Shown one piece after another: positions 14,001 through 26,100 of a stretch of DNA of 64,000 bases. This DNA is from Colletotrichum lupini (Eukaryota; Ascomycota; Sordariomycetes; Glomerellales; Glomerellaceae): contig NC_064680.1 in the NCBI RefSeq assembly GCF_023278565.1, positions 4,216,001-4,280,000 of the forward strand, read 5' to 3'. The position numbers and the translations under genes were made by a program. Position 1 is the stretch's first letter, and every line of letters starts with the position of its first letter. The notes below the pieces were generated by a model, which did not search any database, was not told where the DNA came from, and saw only the letters and a program-made list of their open reading frames with translations.

Positions 14001-15083
14001 AGTATAAAAGTAATTAATTTAAGATTATTAAAATATAAACCGACGATATATTAGGCCTATTTAATATTAACTTTATAAAGAAAGAGGATAAAGAGCTCTA
14101 AAAAGCGGGCTTCGTAGTAAAGCTAAAAAAGGTCTTTATAATAAACACCCCCCTAATACTTAATAACGGGATTTTTATAATTAAAAAAAAAACCGTCGTT
14201 TTTTAATAAAAGGGGTAAGGTAAGAAGATTAACCTTATTAATTTAAATATAACTAATATTAAAAAGCGGTATAAAGCTAAGCTTATGCAAGGGGTATATA
14301 TTACGAATATTTATTAGCTTAAAGTAATTTTTAATTATATTAAGGTAGCGTAAGCTATAGATTTAACTAAATAAGACGTTAAAGTACTTAATAAGCGGCT
14401 TAAGTAATAATAAACGAATCTCGATTGAGGTCTCGTTTACTACTTAATTAACTTTATAATTAGTAAGCTCTACGTCTTTATTAATAAATTATTTATAAAT
14501 AATAACGACCTTATTTTATAATTAAGGTATATTATTATCCTAGCTAACGAGAGTATAAGTAAAAGCGAATTTATTATATATAGTAATATAATCTATTACT
14601 TATTAATTAAAAATAAATAAATAACCAGAAATATATTAGTGTTAGAGGTTTATAGTATAATTAACGGCGTTAACCTGTTTTATATAATTTTAATAACGCT
14701 AAAAAAGATTACTAATCGAATTAGCCTTTTACTTATTTTAATAGTTATTTATATTAATTCTTATTCGCTATATAAATACTTCGTTAAATTAAGAACGACG
14801 AAAAAAAAGAGGCTTATAATTAATATTATAGCCCTTAAGTAATTATATAAAAAGTACGAAATACTTAAAATCCGTTAAATTAATAATGAAAATAACTTCG
14901 TAAACGCTTTTATAAAAATAGTACTAAATAAGGGATTAGAGTAATTCGTAAGTAATAGAAAAGTTATTATATAAATAGAGGAATAAGTTATATAAAAAGA
15001 GTAAAAAAAAGGGGGAAAAAGAGACGACTTAGTAAATAAGCCCGAGGTCGAATTATACTTCTAACTATAGTAGTTAAATTAAT

Positions 15084-15098
15084 AAAAAAAAAAAAAAG
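15084..15098 (+). other. Polypurine tract of copia copy 1
   Basis: Fourteen A and one G, four bases before the 3' LTR. This is the expected place of the plus-strand primer of an LTR element. Copy 2 has a similar purine run next to its 3' LTR. Confidence 0.7.
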
Positions 15099-15102
15099 TT
15101 AG

Positions 15103-15307
15103 TATTAGATTAAAAGTCTAATTCGACCGCGGTATATAGCTAACTACGTAGGGGCTAATTAAGGGCCTTATTTATAATTATCGTAGCTAGCTTAACTTAT
15201 AATTAGAACCTCTTTTTTATACTTAAAATATAAATATTTATATAGTTTAATTAATCTCTTCGTTAACTACGGTTCGAACTAATTACCCTATAATAGGGAT
15301 ACTAATA
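15103..15307 (+). repeat. 3' LTR of copia copy 1
   Basis: 205 bp, aligned end to end with 7883-8087 and, in reverse complement, with both LTRs of the second element. It is followed directly by the target duplication GTTTA at 15308-15312. Confidence 0.92.
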
Positions 15308-15312
15308 GTTTA

Positions 15313-17524
15313 AACGAAGATAGAGAACTTATAGATAATCCTATGAGCCCCGCCCGGCTTAGGAGGGGCGTACTAAGCGTATGTATGCAAGTGAATCAAC
15401 GAATTCATCCTGTGGCGGATGATAAACGACCTGCCAAGCGACTCACTGAGCTTGGTGGCAATGGTGGGTGACGTGTCTCATAGTCACAGTGTTTGTTGAG
15501 GCGACCCTTTATTCGTTACTTTACCCCGCCTCAAGTCAACTAACTGTACTTCGCACCCCGATAAGACGCCTCTGTCCATAATGAATGTGCTCTCCGTGCT
15601 CTTTACATCATAGGCGATGCAGTCCCCTCTTCCCCTCCTTCAGAACAAGAAGGAGAAAACCCGTCAAGGGCTCGATATGAACGTTAAAGCATCCAAGCAA
15701 TAAAACGGCTGGGTTATACGTCTTTATCGCATGTACAGCATACTCAATAATGGAGCTTCCTCTTCTCCTCTTTCCCCTTCCTGCCAACTTCCACTAAGCC
15801 ATGATGTAGCCATTGCGTCACCGGAGCTGTAACCAACCAAGATTTTAAGATTGATTGTTTAGTGTAACAGTATTGAGAAGTGGTCGCTCTCAGGAGATTG
15901 GAGGACCCGGACGCGATGTACTTAGGTATCGCAACAACTCATTGCAATGCCAGCCGGTGAGCCCGGCTGCACCATCGTGACACTTAAAGTAAGCTTGAGG
16001 ATTGCGGTTAACATAGCAAAACCAAGTTTTGAAGATGATTGCAAGATAGAAGTATACTGCGATTCGATTGACGACGTGATGAGGGGCAAAGATGCCTGCA
16101 GTCGATTGGTAGTTCAATTTGATTATGTAGAAACTTTTATATGTTTGTGGCACTCGAGCCAGCTTCACCCTGACTTTTCATTTGCGACTGGGTTGCCAGA
16201 CGAGCAGCCGGACTACCTGTCTCAGCCGTTTGACAGGGCGCGCTGAGAAGGTGAATAAAAGGTTAGAGTGGGCCGGTATCGAAGTCCTGTAGCTGAGTGC
16301 CGTTGTAGAGCATCCGAAGTTCAATATGGCTTGTAGATCGCTGTTAAACTTCGCTTCATGTTTATCTTTCAAATTCATCATTTATTATGAATCTCAATGT
16401 AGAAGAGGGAAGTCCAAGTGTAGGTGGGATCTGGTCAAGTGACCATCTCGAGGATCTTTGCGTTGTGTAGAGTGGTTGGGAGGATGGATTGTCAATCTTG
16501 GGCATGGTCACAGTCCCTTATTTTAAGTACTAGGTAACTGATGCCACAGAAGTATCATTCTGTCTGAGTTTTGTTTTCTTGAGGCTACTGAGGTTTATTG
16601 TGAATTTAGATAATTAAAAGGTTATTTAACAACCCTGAGATCTCGAGGTTTGATTCAAAATAATATTTATAGCGTTAAGTAGACGCTGTAATAGTGTGAC
16701 TATTCGATATGTAATTGTGTAGACTTTTTTTTTGCCCATTACTTTAAAGGGGCGGAGGCGCAGGCGTGACCATCTCGAGGGAGAGTTCGGGGTAAAGGTC
16801 CTGAGACGAAGCTAGTCTCTTGGCCGTGATGCATTACGAATGCACGCACCTCTTGTCAATCTCGCTCCGATGACCCGAAACCGAATGCTGTGCTATCAGT
16901 CTGTGTGAAGCCGCACTAAATGTTGGCTTTACCACGTTGGACACATGCGAAGCAGGATGAATTATATTTAAGAGCATATCGGAGTATCATATCGGGAAAC
17001 CTTTCGTTGGCAGTGGACGGGGTGGATTATGAGTCGAAGCATCTGCTCTGAAGAGCTAATAACCCCATAAATACTTGCTGCCTACATCCTCCCGGAAATG
17101 TTAAGACACCAAGTTGTGTAAAAACTAGTGACATTGCGCCTGTCTACCTAGCTTACGTTTGGTCGTCATGTCAGTCAGTGTGCCTTTCCAGCTGCCGGCT
17201 ACGGCGGAGAGTCACCTGCGCCACCAGAGAAAACGATCGACCTTCCACAGGACCACTCAAAAAGCAATGGCATGATCGAATGGACTGTTGGAGGGATGAT
17301 CTGTGAGCCTCAGGATGCGAAGCTAACATTATATGATAAGACACAATCTCCGCATTCACGCCTTCTGCCAGCTTGGTTACTTCATCTTTCTGCGCTTTTT
17401 GTACAAAGCGGCTTTCAATGAGCGGAATACCCAGTGGCCTCTCTCTGCGTTGTACTCAGTTCTGATTGATATATTTCATTTCGGGGCAACCCCCACCCCC
17501 CGGGCGCCTTTTCACTTATTAATC
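15313..17524. other. Intergenic DNA, no gene recognised
   Basis: Base composition returns to normal right after the copia element and CpA/TpG reappear. Two overlapping opposite-strand frames at 15890-16250 match nothing I know and lack splice context. I see no RNA gene or promoter motif I can name. Confidence 0.6.
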
Positions 17525-19897
17525 ATGGCAGATAGGCCCAAACTGAGGCTTCTTTTGCCATCCACTGCCACCGGAATACCAGCATTGATTCGTTCCGTTA
17601 AGACGAAGATAAATAGGAGCCAAGTTTTAACGGCCTGTAATGGAAAGCACTCCAAATCGCCATTTGTGACTTAAACATAGCTAATCCTTTCCAGCCTGTC
17701 GGAAGCGGAGAGTCAAAGTCAGTCACGCACTTCTGAATCCTTAATTTCCACTGTTACTGGTTTATCATCTGTCTTTAGGCAAGCAATTATTCTTATAGAA
17801 CTTCCAACTGATTGTTACAGTGCAGTGGCACCCGGCCAAGGTGCCTCAGATGCACGAATGATAAGTGTCCATGTGTGTACCCAGCCCCAGAGGGACTTTC
17901 TGAGCGGCAGGCCCAGAAGCAGGCACTTTTTCGCACGTCCAGAGCCTACCGAAGCGCCCACAATGTCTTAAAGTTGATCCAATCGAGCGAGGACAGAGTT
18001 GTTCAAGACCTTGTACAACAATTGAGAGACTGCACGGACCTTGATGATACCATTGAGTCGATTGGAAATGCGGATCTTGTGGTTAAAGGGGCAGACGAAG
18101 AAACCCGTGAGATTCTCCATGAGTGGAAAGACTTCAATCACTGGGAAAGACTGCTCACTATTTCTCGCCCATAGAAAACACAGTGTCTCAAAATCTCGGT
18201 CCAAACCTCGGCGCCACGAATCAAGAACCGATCATAGATCCACGATCAAGATCAGGATGTCCAACAAGTCTATCAAACGTCAAGATGCCGCTCAGCGAAT
18301 TTAGTCTAGCTGACGGTCAGAGCTCAGGGTTCATTGACAACTTGGGCTGTTGCAGTGTCTTGCCTGTCTCTCGCTGGACAAATGTTTCGGACGACGATGA
18401 AGCGCTGACCAGCCTGCTGCATCTGTTCTGGACCTGGGACAGTACATTATCCAATATAGTCGACAAGGGGCGTTTCGTTGCAGACCTATGTAGCGGTGGT
18501 CCTGGGCTTACAATAGCAAGCCAAAAGGTGTTTTGTTCTTCTTTCCTCGTCAACGCCGTCCTCACTGTATCCGCTGTAAGCTACTAGATATTCTGTCTGC
18601 TTCGCTACTTCGTTCGGCTCCGCAAGTATCCTCTGACACTGGTTCGACCCTAGCTGCACTCAGCCAGAAGGTGTTACGCCTTCGATCCAAACGCTATCGC
18701 TCTCGCCCGTCTTTTCGCAGACGAAGCGTGTCAGTTGCTCAAATCAGAGAGACGCGTGGGTTCCTTGACTTTCTTACAGGGAGCATCTATTCTCTGGTTC
18801 GTTACCTGCAACGAGAAATCTCTAGTAACATTTGGAACTCATGAAAACCTTCCGAAATTAGTCCGGGAGGCATGGTCAGAGTTGGGCTTCGAAAAGGGCG
18901 ACTTTACTGTGTTTAACTTTTCCGACATGGGCACACCAAGTCAAATGAGGGACTGGCATACTATTTCTCACATCAACTGGGGGTTTTACTGCTTTTTCAT
19001 GTATGTTCATTCCTCCGGCATACGAGCTCTCCATAACCTTTCAATTTGATTCTCTGAATAGCTATATGTTTGGCTGAAAGTGTCGCTAACCAAAAGGAAA
19101 TGGGTGTACAGGGAAGCTGCCGAGTCAGTTTCAGCGAAGTTCTTAAGTTCTAAGCCGCTCGTCACGAAAATCATTGACAATCAAAGTCACTGGCACGACT
19201 TGCGCACACCGAGCCCAAGAACTCATATCTTCGAGGCACCCTATCAATTAGAGGTCTTTGGTTTGAAATATTCCCTCTACCAAATCATGGAAGAGTCTAT
19301 CAGTGCGGTTCCGCTAGACCCTGCACGTTGTGTTGCGGTATACAGACTTTTGCATCAGTGGAAACTAGCCTTGCCGGATCATCTCGATATGGGCAATAGC
19401 ATCGCTTCATCGGTTCTTTCACTCCAGTGAGTCTCGTCGATCAGTCTCATCGTATTGCCTGGTTCGCTAGGTTCTCGATAATGAGTTAGCTCGGATGATT
19501 AACAACCACAAGTGTGAGCTACGAATCCATCGCCTTGAAGGTCGTTACTATCTACGAAAGTAACAGTACTACGCCTTACCTGGACGGTTGGGACGCCGGG
19601 TCTCTTCAGCTCCACCACGCAAAGTCTATGGTAATCCTTCTCTGGACTTATCGGTGTCTTTATGACACCAAGTTCGATCGCTGGGCCGCCAATCAATGCT
19701 CCGTTGTGATCCGGATTCTACTACTTGTGTACGCTTCGAATATTACATTATTCGCCATATACGACATCATAAGCAAGGCTCACTTTATCCTGAACGAAAT
19801 GGCGTACGTCGGAGTCGTCGGTCATGCAAAGGAGCTGCTGGAAGACATCGAGATGGAGGCTCGTGGCCTGAACGTTTGTGTCCCGTCACACGGGTAG
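17525..19897 (+). pseudogene. Decayed Zn2Cys6 fungal transcription factor (paralogue of the gene at 1-966)
   Basis: Exons can be traced as 17525-17642, 17695-17717 and 17821-18106, followed by a GT-AG intron 18107-18174. They encode TACNA / CRKRRVK / CSGTRPRCLRCTNDKCPC, a complete zinc cluster. The 23-nt second exon and 286-nt third exon have exactly the lengths of the left-edge gene, and later text such as LPVSRWTNVS and FWTWDSTL aligns with it. Three defects suggest a pseudogene: the first intron begins GA, not GT, at 17643; the frame cannot be carried from LVNAVLTVSA (about 18575) to LARLFADEACQLL (about 18695); and the join near 19000-19062 is out of phase. Regulatory-domain homology continues to about 19897, with no clean frame after 19430. 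Calling it functional would need splicing that I cannot find. Confidence 0.72.
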
Positions 19898-20084
19898 AGG
19901 TCGAACAGATAGTGAAAACGATGCTTTTCTACGGCGTTCTTGGCTCCTTTTCGGTGATTTGAAAACTAGGGATATGAAAATTGAAGGCAGGAGCATCTTT
20001 TTGTGAGGTTGAACCCATTTGCTCCATGCCGCTGGCTCGTTGGGAGGAAAACATCTTGTAAAAGTCGTTTAGGTGCTTTCCCAG

Positions 20085-20806
20085 CTAGGCCACCTGAATT
20101 TCGTTGTTTGCGCCTTCACTGGGAGACAAGCAAAGAATTTTGGAGGCTCGATGGTGGGCACCGATCTCTCGGAGATTGAACAAGCTAGGATGAATTTCGG
20201 ACTTCGAGTACTTCTGGGAAGCCTCCTCTGACTTTGGATAGGTCCTATCGTCGTTCTTTGCCAACCACTGCACTGTATCGTGAAATGTTCGAAAGTACTG
20301 GACGGATTCTTCGAAAGCCGCCTTTTCGGTTTTGATCATCTTCTGCAGCACATGGCTGGGCTCGAGCCGAGTAAGGTTATAAGTCACCGAGGACGCTTGT
20401 TCTTCGTGACCATCGTAGAATGCGATCTGGATTCGTCGGATGTTCCTCAGAAATGGCAGCAAAAGTAACAAAAGTAAGTAGTGCCCCGCCCTTAAAAGGT
20501 GTTTGGGCAACCCTGTTAGTTTTCAGAACCCCGTTGCATTCGACCACGATCCGGGAAGACACGAATGGCTTGGAGCGAGTCTGGCCATTGGCGGTTAGCA
20601 TGTGGCCCCAAGGTCCAATGTCACCCAGAAACGTACGTGATGACGCTGGATCCGATCATCAGATCCTTCGAAAATAATGTTTGCTCAATCTCACGGCGCA
20701 AGTCAGGGTGAATTTGTCGTAATTTGTCTTTAGCCACATGGCCATGTTGTGTGGCAATGCTCTCAACCGCCTCTCTCGCGGCTTTGATACTATTCGGAGT
20801 AGCCAT
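20085..20806 (-). CDS. Hypothetical protein, exon structure uncertain
   Basis: I do not recognise this gene. An ATG at 20806 opens a hydrophilic frame of about 60 residues (MATPNSIKAAREAVESIATQ). A later open frame, about 20085-20440, gives about 115 residues with IQIAFYDGHEEQASSVTYN and ends at 20085. Between them one frame reads RSKPFVSSRIVVECNG. The candidate donor GTACGT near 20637 and an acceptor near 20585 do not keep the best-looking frame, so either one intron is misplaced or the gene is damaged. Codon use is compatible with coding. No domain, signal peptide or membrane segment can be named with confidence. Confidence 0.35.
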
Positions 20807-20883
20807 CGCGTAAAGGACGGGCCAAACCGCTTCTTGAGCCGAATGAAGGCAAGCCGAGGAGGGGAAGTGCGATACAGGTCCAA

Positions 20884-23123
20884 AACAGGTTGAAAACTTC
20901 AGAGGAGATCAAGGGGTTTTCAATGTGAAGGAAAGCACCTACAGCTCAAGTAGCGAAGCTTCCTGCGTACAGTCTACCCCTCATCGACAGGTTTCTGAAA
21001 AAGACTGGAGGCTATCCAATGGAAATTTTTGCATGTACTCCTTAAGCTTCCCCGCTGAGGTTCGCGCTTCAGATAGTTTGAGTTGGACAAGCGGCCTTGG
21101 GCAAATTATCACCTTGCATATGCGGGAGGCCAACAATCGCATCAACCAACCCGACAGGCATACAGCGCCACCAGGAAGAATCGGATGCGCTCTGATTTGA
21201 TCTTTCCCTCGATTGTCCCAGTTTCGCACATGCAAAAGCACACCTTTTCAGTCCTATCGATGAACGCGATGAAACATGAGTTCAGCGTCACTATGAAGGA
21301 TCGGTTACCGCTCCAGCCTCCACCGGGTCATACAGCCCGACCCGATACGCAACATCTAGAGACTCAATACTGTAACCTTTAGCTTATCGAAGTTTTTCTC
21401 TCAGGTATATAGGCGTAGACATTATCAAAAGGGGAAGAGACATCATGAGTAGTAAAGCACCTGCACGATGAATCAGGTAGGTTGGCATAGTAGTCATGCG
21501 AGGATAACGAGGTGTTTTTAAGGACTTTGATATAAGCACCAAAAGACCACTACTGTTCCAGGGAAACCAACCGTGAATTTGACCCTGGAGCTGGTTAAAA
21601 GTCGATGCCCATGATATATGGGCAGCACGATGCTTTAGCTTGGCGGTCGTCAATCTCCTAAATCAACAAAGTGTTCTTAGCCTTCAACGAGATCTACCCA
21701 GCAACACCATCCCTAATTACCAGTTGCATATTCACAGACAAATACCACCCAACAGCAGAATAAGATCTCAAAAGGCTTGAATCACTGCCCTAATCAACCC
21801 GAATCTGCCCCTCAAGTCTGCTATTCCCAACGAAAACAAACGCACGCAAGCCCCCGACGAAGGTGGGCTGTCTTCGTCTCCAGATTCTCATCTGTGAGTC
21901 CCTGTAAGGGTCGCTGTAGATGTTGCCTTGACATGATCTTTGCACAAGCCGCCATCGATCCTTTAAACAGGGGATTCCACAATACAATTCCTGTCGGTCA
22001 AGCAGATTCATGGCTGTTAGCGACCGGGGTTCCGTGACCTTGGACCATTACCAGGAGCATTGAATGGGCAGGTAGAGGTGTCAACCCAGATTGGACAGCA
22101 ATATTTACTTGAAGCTCAACTTCTAGACTATCCCTTCCCCGGATTTCGGTCTTACCAAGTCTATAATTTAGCCGACGCCGCAGCGTCTCAAATGATGGAC
22201 ATTCAAGCGACCTCAAAGGGGAAACTTGACTCTTGATACCCACTCTCCGGTGAGACCGTTGAGAAGACCGCCGCCTCCTTTGAGAACTAGCACATAAAGT
22301 GTCTCGGTCCATCCCTTCGGACAATGGCAACCTTATGTCTCACAATCTCGCAAATTCTCCTTCCCGTATCATAATCTCCAGTGTCTAGTACAACCAACCA
22401 CAGAGTAAACCTCGTGGCTGGCGTGGCGTTCGATTTTGAACTTAGCTCTAATTATACCTTTAATGCTTTCGGCATGTCACATAGAGAACTCAAGGCACAC
22501 TAGATAAAGTTATCGCCAGGTCTTTTACCGGCCTTCTTGGCTTGAATTTGCTATGATACAGATCGGCTTCGCCACTGCTTGGGCTTTGGACCCGTCTCGT
22601 CTTCCTCCCACTGTCTCGTTCTTCTGTGCTCTGCTCCAAAAATTCGGGCAAGAGTCAACAAACGTTTCCCAAACCAAACCTAAGCGCGGCCATGAAAGAC
22701 ATTGTTCATTCGGCCCGCCCCTTTATGTTCCGTTGTTTATATGTAAAGTGCTTTGGGGTATCTGTTGGTACACAAAAAACAGTGTGACAAAGGAGAGAGA
22801 ACTAGAAAGAAAAAAGTAGGTATAATAAAAGCAGTGTGTGTATGCGGCAGGTCCCTCGTGATGGCCCCTCTGAAGGGACAAGAGCCGATGCCGCCGCCGA
22901 TTGGGATGAAACCTTTTCCCTGTCTTTCTCAAAGGCCCTCCCATGGACAACAAAAGAAAACGCCGTGGTTCCGACTTATCCCAAACCTGGACTGATTCCC
23001 CCGTGCTATGCAAGAAAAGTAAAATGTTTTGTAAGGAAAATTATGTGTTCCGTGAGTGGTGATGTTGTGCGATGCCGCCGCAACGTCCAGGCCGCGACGA
23101 TGAGATCCGGTCTGCTTCGTAGA
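20884..23123. other. Intergenic DNA, no gene recognised
   Basis: Several frames of 80-110 residues on both strands overlap and show no conserved motif. One at 21384-21653 (minus) has a hydrophobic C-terminal part (LLLMMSLPLLIMS) and could be an exon of an unrecognised gene extending leftward to 20085, but I cannot splice it. The last part, 22700-23123, is the 3' side of the next minus-strand gene. Confidence 0.45.
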
Positions 23124-26100
23124 TTATGTTGTTGTGTTGTACTTCTTTTCATCCGCAGGCAGCTCGATGCCGCTATCGCGGTCCTGCGGATTGCTCCAGT
23201 GGGGCGACAGACTCCTCGGGGAATCTAACGGACTGCTCGGTAATGAGGTTGTGAACTCATCCTTCTGCCCCTTCTCTGCATCTTCGTTCTCTTCAAGGTA
23301 TGCCGGCCGGAGCACCCGCGGTGGTAGCTCCACGTCGCTAGGGCGGACGTTGTACTCGAGGGCCTTCTTGCCTTCCTTGATAAGCTCCTCTGTCCAATTC
23401 AAGCATCTCTTGATGCTCACGTTGATCTTTTGGCTGTCGACGAGCAATTCCCGATGTTTCGAGAGATCCAATTGCAAGCGCTTCTCATCCCGAGTCCGGC
23501 GACGCAGGTCTCGTTCCGGATCCTCCTTGGGACTTGATATTGACATTGAATCCGTCTCGGAAAGCTCTGAAGACTCAAACATGGAGTCATCCATATTTTC
23601 CTCCGCCTCCTCCTCGCTGAGATCCGACAAGTCCAGTCCTTCAATGCCTAGGCCTGCAGGAGTGGAGTCGGCAGAAGTCATCCGGCTCGACCCGCCCGAA
23701 GGAGGGACGGACAGACGTCCGGACCTTGATAGCCTCTTGTACCTCCTGAGTTCTGCCGTCTGCTTCCGCAACTGCTTTTCCAGCGACCGGTTGATTGCCT
23801 CGAGAGACGCGTTGGTGATTTCAAGATCCTGAACCTTGCGCTCTCTTCTCGCGTTGAGAACCATGTCGTTCAAGGGGTCTCCGTGAGATGACTTGGTCGG
23901 GCTGTGAAGGTCTTCGAGGTCGTTATCCTCATCAGCCGAATCCTCCTCTTCCTCTTCCTCCAGATCGTCTGCTGCCTGTATTATTGACGCAATCGTGATC
24001 GGCTGTTGCGCAAAGAAACTCGGTACTGTCGGAGACGGCAATTCGGAGGGCGTCGATGTTTGTGAAGCCATGAATCTGGACATGATCATGGCATCTGTCG
24101 CTGGTGCCTCTGATCCAACCTGACTTGCCACCTGTGAGAGCGTGTCGGTACTCGTCCTACGCTTATGTGACGGCGGCGCGAGCGGCGGAGGGCTAGTCAT
24201 GTGGGCACGGCCAACAGTGTGAGGCGGCATGCTATTGCTCTTGACTAATGGTGCGGACGTCGGAGGTTGGGATGGCTTGTTTGGCGATATCGGTCGCTGG
24301 GCCATAGGGAAGCCGTTCGCTGAACCTGCTGATGTCCTATGCAGCTTGCTCGACGCCGAAGTGACTGAGCCCGTCATTGATGCTGCGGATGAGGGCCGGA
24401 AACCAGGCTGTAGATTCGGAGCTCCATTGGCGTAGAAGAACTTGCTCGATGGTGGCTCTGGCGCTGGCGTAAGTTGCGGAGAGAGGGACGGTGCAAGCGA
24501 CGGCGCCAGGACAGGCGTGAAACCAATACCAGGTGACGTAGGCCTGTTCTTTTCGACAGCACCGCCGTTGGCGTACATGAAAGTGGAATTTCGCTGCTGA
24601 GGAGCTAGAGGTCTGGGCTGGGCTTTGAGAGGCTGAGCTTTCGGTTGAGAAGCTTGCGATGGTTTTGCCTCGCTGGCGTAGAAAAACTTGGAATCGTTTG
24701 CATCGTTCCTGCTGCTTACGCTTGAAGGCGGGCTGAAGGTGACGACCTGTCGTCTCGGAGGCTCGAGTGTCGGCTGGCGATCCCACTCGTTCCTGTCCGG
24801 GTCCGGAGTGCCATTCGGGGTTGTGTTGGTACTGCTCACACGGCTCTGGCGACTGGCGGTGCGAGGTGTGATGTTATTCGCGGCGAGGAAAGGCGCAGGG
24901 CTCGTGAGGTCGTCCCTCGCACCCCCTCCATTGATGTGCGGTTGTGTGGGGTAATTTGTGTTGTTGTTGCTTGTGTTGTCGTTGCGGCGACGACCCATGG
25001 GGGTGACGACCGGGGGTGAAGGTTTCGCAGCGACTTTCGGGGTCAGAGGAGCTCGACCGATTGCCTTTGCGCTGAGGGAAGGCATCGCCGGTTGGCTGGA
25101 GGTCGTGCTGCCCCCTTTCTCGTAGGGGGGCATGGTTGGTGTTGAGGTAGCGGAAGCGGACGCTGGTGATGTGCCGATTGTGGGTGACGGGGTAGGCGAA
25201 GGCTTCGCTCGCGCGGCGTTTGCAGGTCGAGAGGGGTTCAGGACATTTTGGTCTCGTGTGCGGAGGGGTGTGCGCAAGCTGGAGGACAGGGCAGGCGGCT
25301 GTCGTCTCGAGGTTGAGGATGGCGTCGACGTTGGGGTTGTTGCGGGCTGTGGTGCTGGTGTTGTTGTCGGCGTTGAAGAAGTGGTGTTGGTGGGAGGTGA
25401 AGGTGACGATGTTGTGTTTGGGCCGGCGGTGGTGGTGGTTGTTTTGGTGGTGCTGGCACTGGTGGCAGCAGCTGTGATGCGTCGGGGCCCGTTTATCGTT
25501 GGTGGGCCAGTGGCAGCAGCGGTAAGTGGCCGTGGTGGTGGGCGTGTGGTAGTGGTCGCAGCAGTGGCAGCGGCGGTAGGGGTGGGCGAGCGATCGACGG
25601 CGGCGGGATTGGTGTTATTAGTCGATGTGGGATTATTTGTGGTTCGGAGCTGGGCCGCCGTGGGTTTGCGGTCGACAGCGACGGCGGCGGGCGACGATGT
25701 TGCGGAGGTTGGAGCAGTAGAGGCACCAGGGCCAGAGGAACCCGAGGGAGCAGCCGATGGACGGGGTGATGTCGTTGTCGTCGTCCCAGGTGGTCTGGAC
25801 GAGTTGGATGATGGACGATGAGCAGATGCGGCGGGGTTGATGCGGGTGGCGGGTGAGATGGATGGTCTGATGTTTCTCCTAGTTCGGGACGAGTCGGGCG
25901 TTTGCTTGCCCTGCTGAACGACGAGATGTTTTTGGTGTTGTTGGAGCTTATTGTTGCCCTGCTGCTGGGGACGCTTGGTATTGGAAGTGGTGGTGGTGTG
26001 TGGATGAGTGCCTTTCAGTGGCGGCGATGTCAATGAATCGCCGGCGTGCCTTGGTGAAGGTGAGGGAGACGGAACCGAGGGAGCAGTCGAAAGATTGTTG

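Larger units (their letters stand above)
7883..15307 (+). mobile_element. Full-length RIP-degraded Ty1/copia LTR retrotransposon, copy 1
   Basis: The element is 7425 bp, bounded by 205-bp LTRs and a 5-bp target duplication GTTTA (7878-7882 and 15308-15312). RIP has changed the terminal TG...CA to TA...TA. Reading through stops on the plus strand gives a zinc-knuckle trace near 9440-9480, an integrase core at about 12290-12900 (traces like AHYNIKKVKR and RRAFRII), reverse transcriptase at about 13180-14250 with a TDDILGL trace, and RNase H at about 14450-14910 with traces like SYSLYKYFVKLRTTKKKR. Integrase before reverse transcriptase is the Ty1/copia order, which excludes Ty3/gypsy. A polypurine tract lies at 15084-15098. 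Stops are frequent and CpA is depleted, so it is inactive. Some domain traces are strong, others approximate. Confidence 0.92.

Noticed and set aside
1023..15307. Reading the AT-rich block as a mitochondrial DNA insertion
   Set aside because: It has LTRs, target duplications, retroelement domain traces and selective CpA loss; mitochondrial DNA would not show these.
7883..15307. Ty3/gypsy identity for the LTR element
   Set aside because: Integrase traces lie upstream of reverse transcriptase and RNase H is last, the Ty1/copia order.
25132..25821. 229-residue plus-strand frame
   Set aside because: Antisense shadow of the Ser/Thr/Pro-rich repeat-coded region of the 1016-residue gene; Val/Gly-rich translation without motif.
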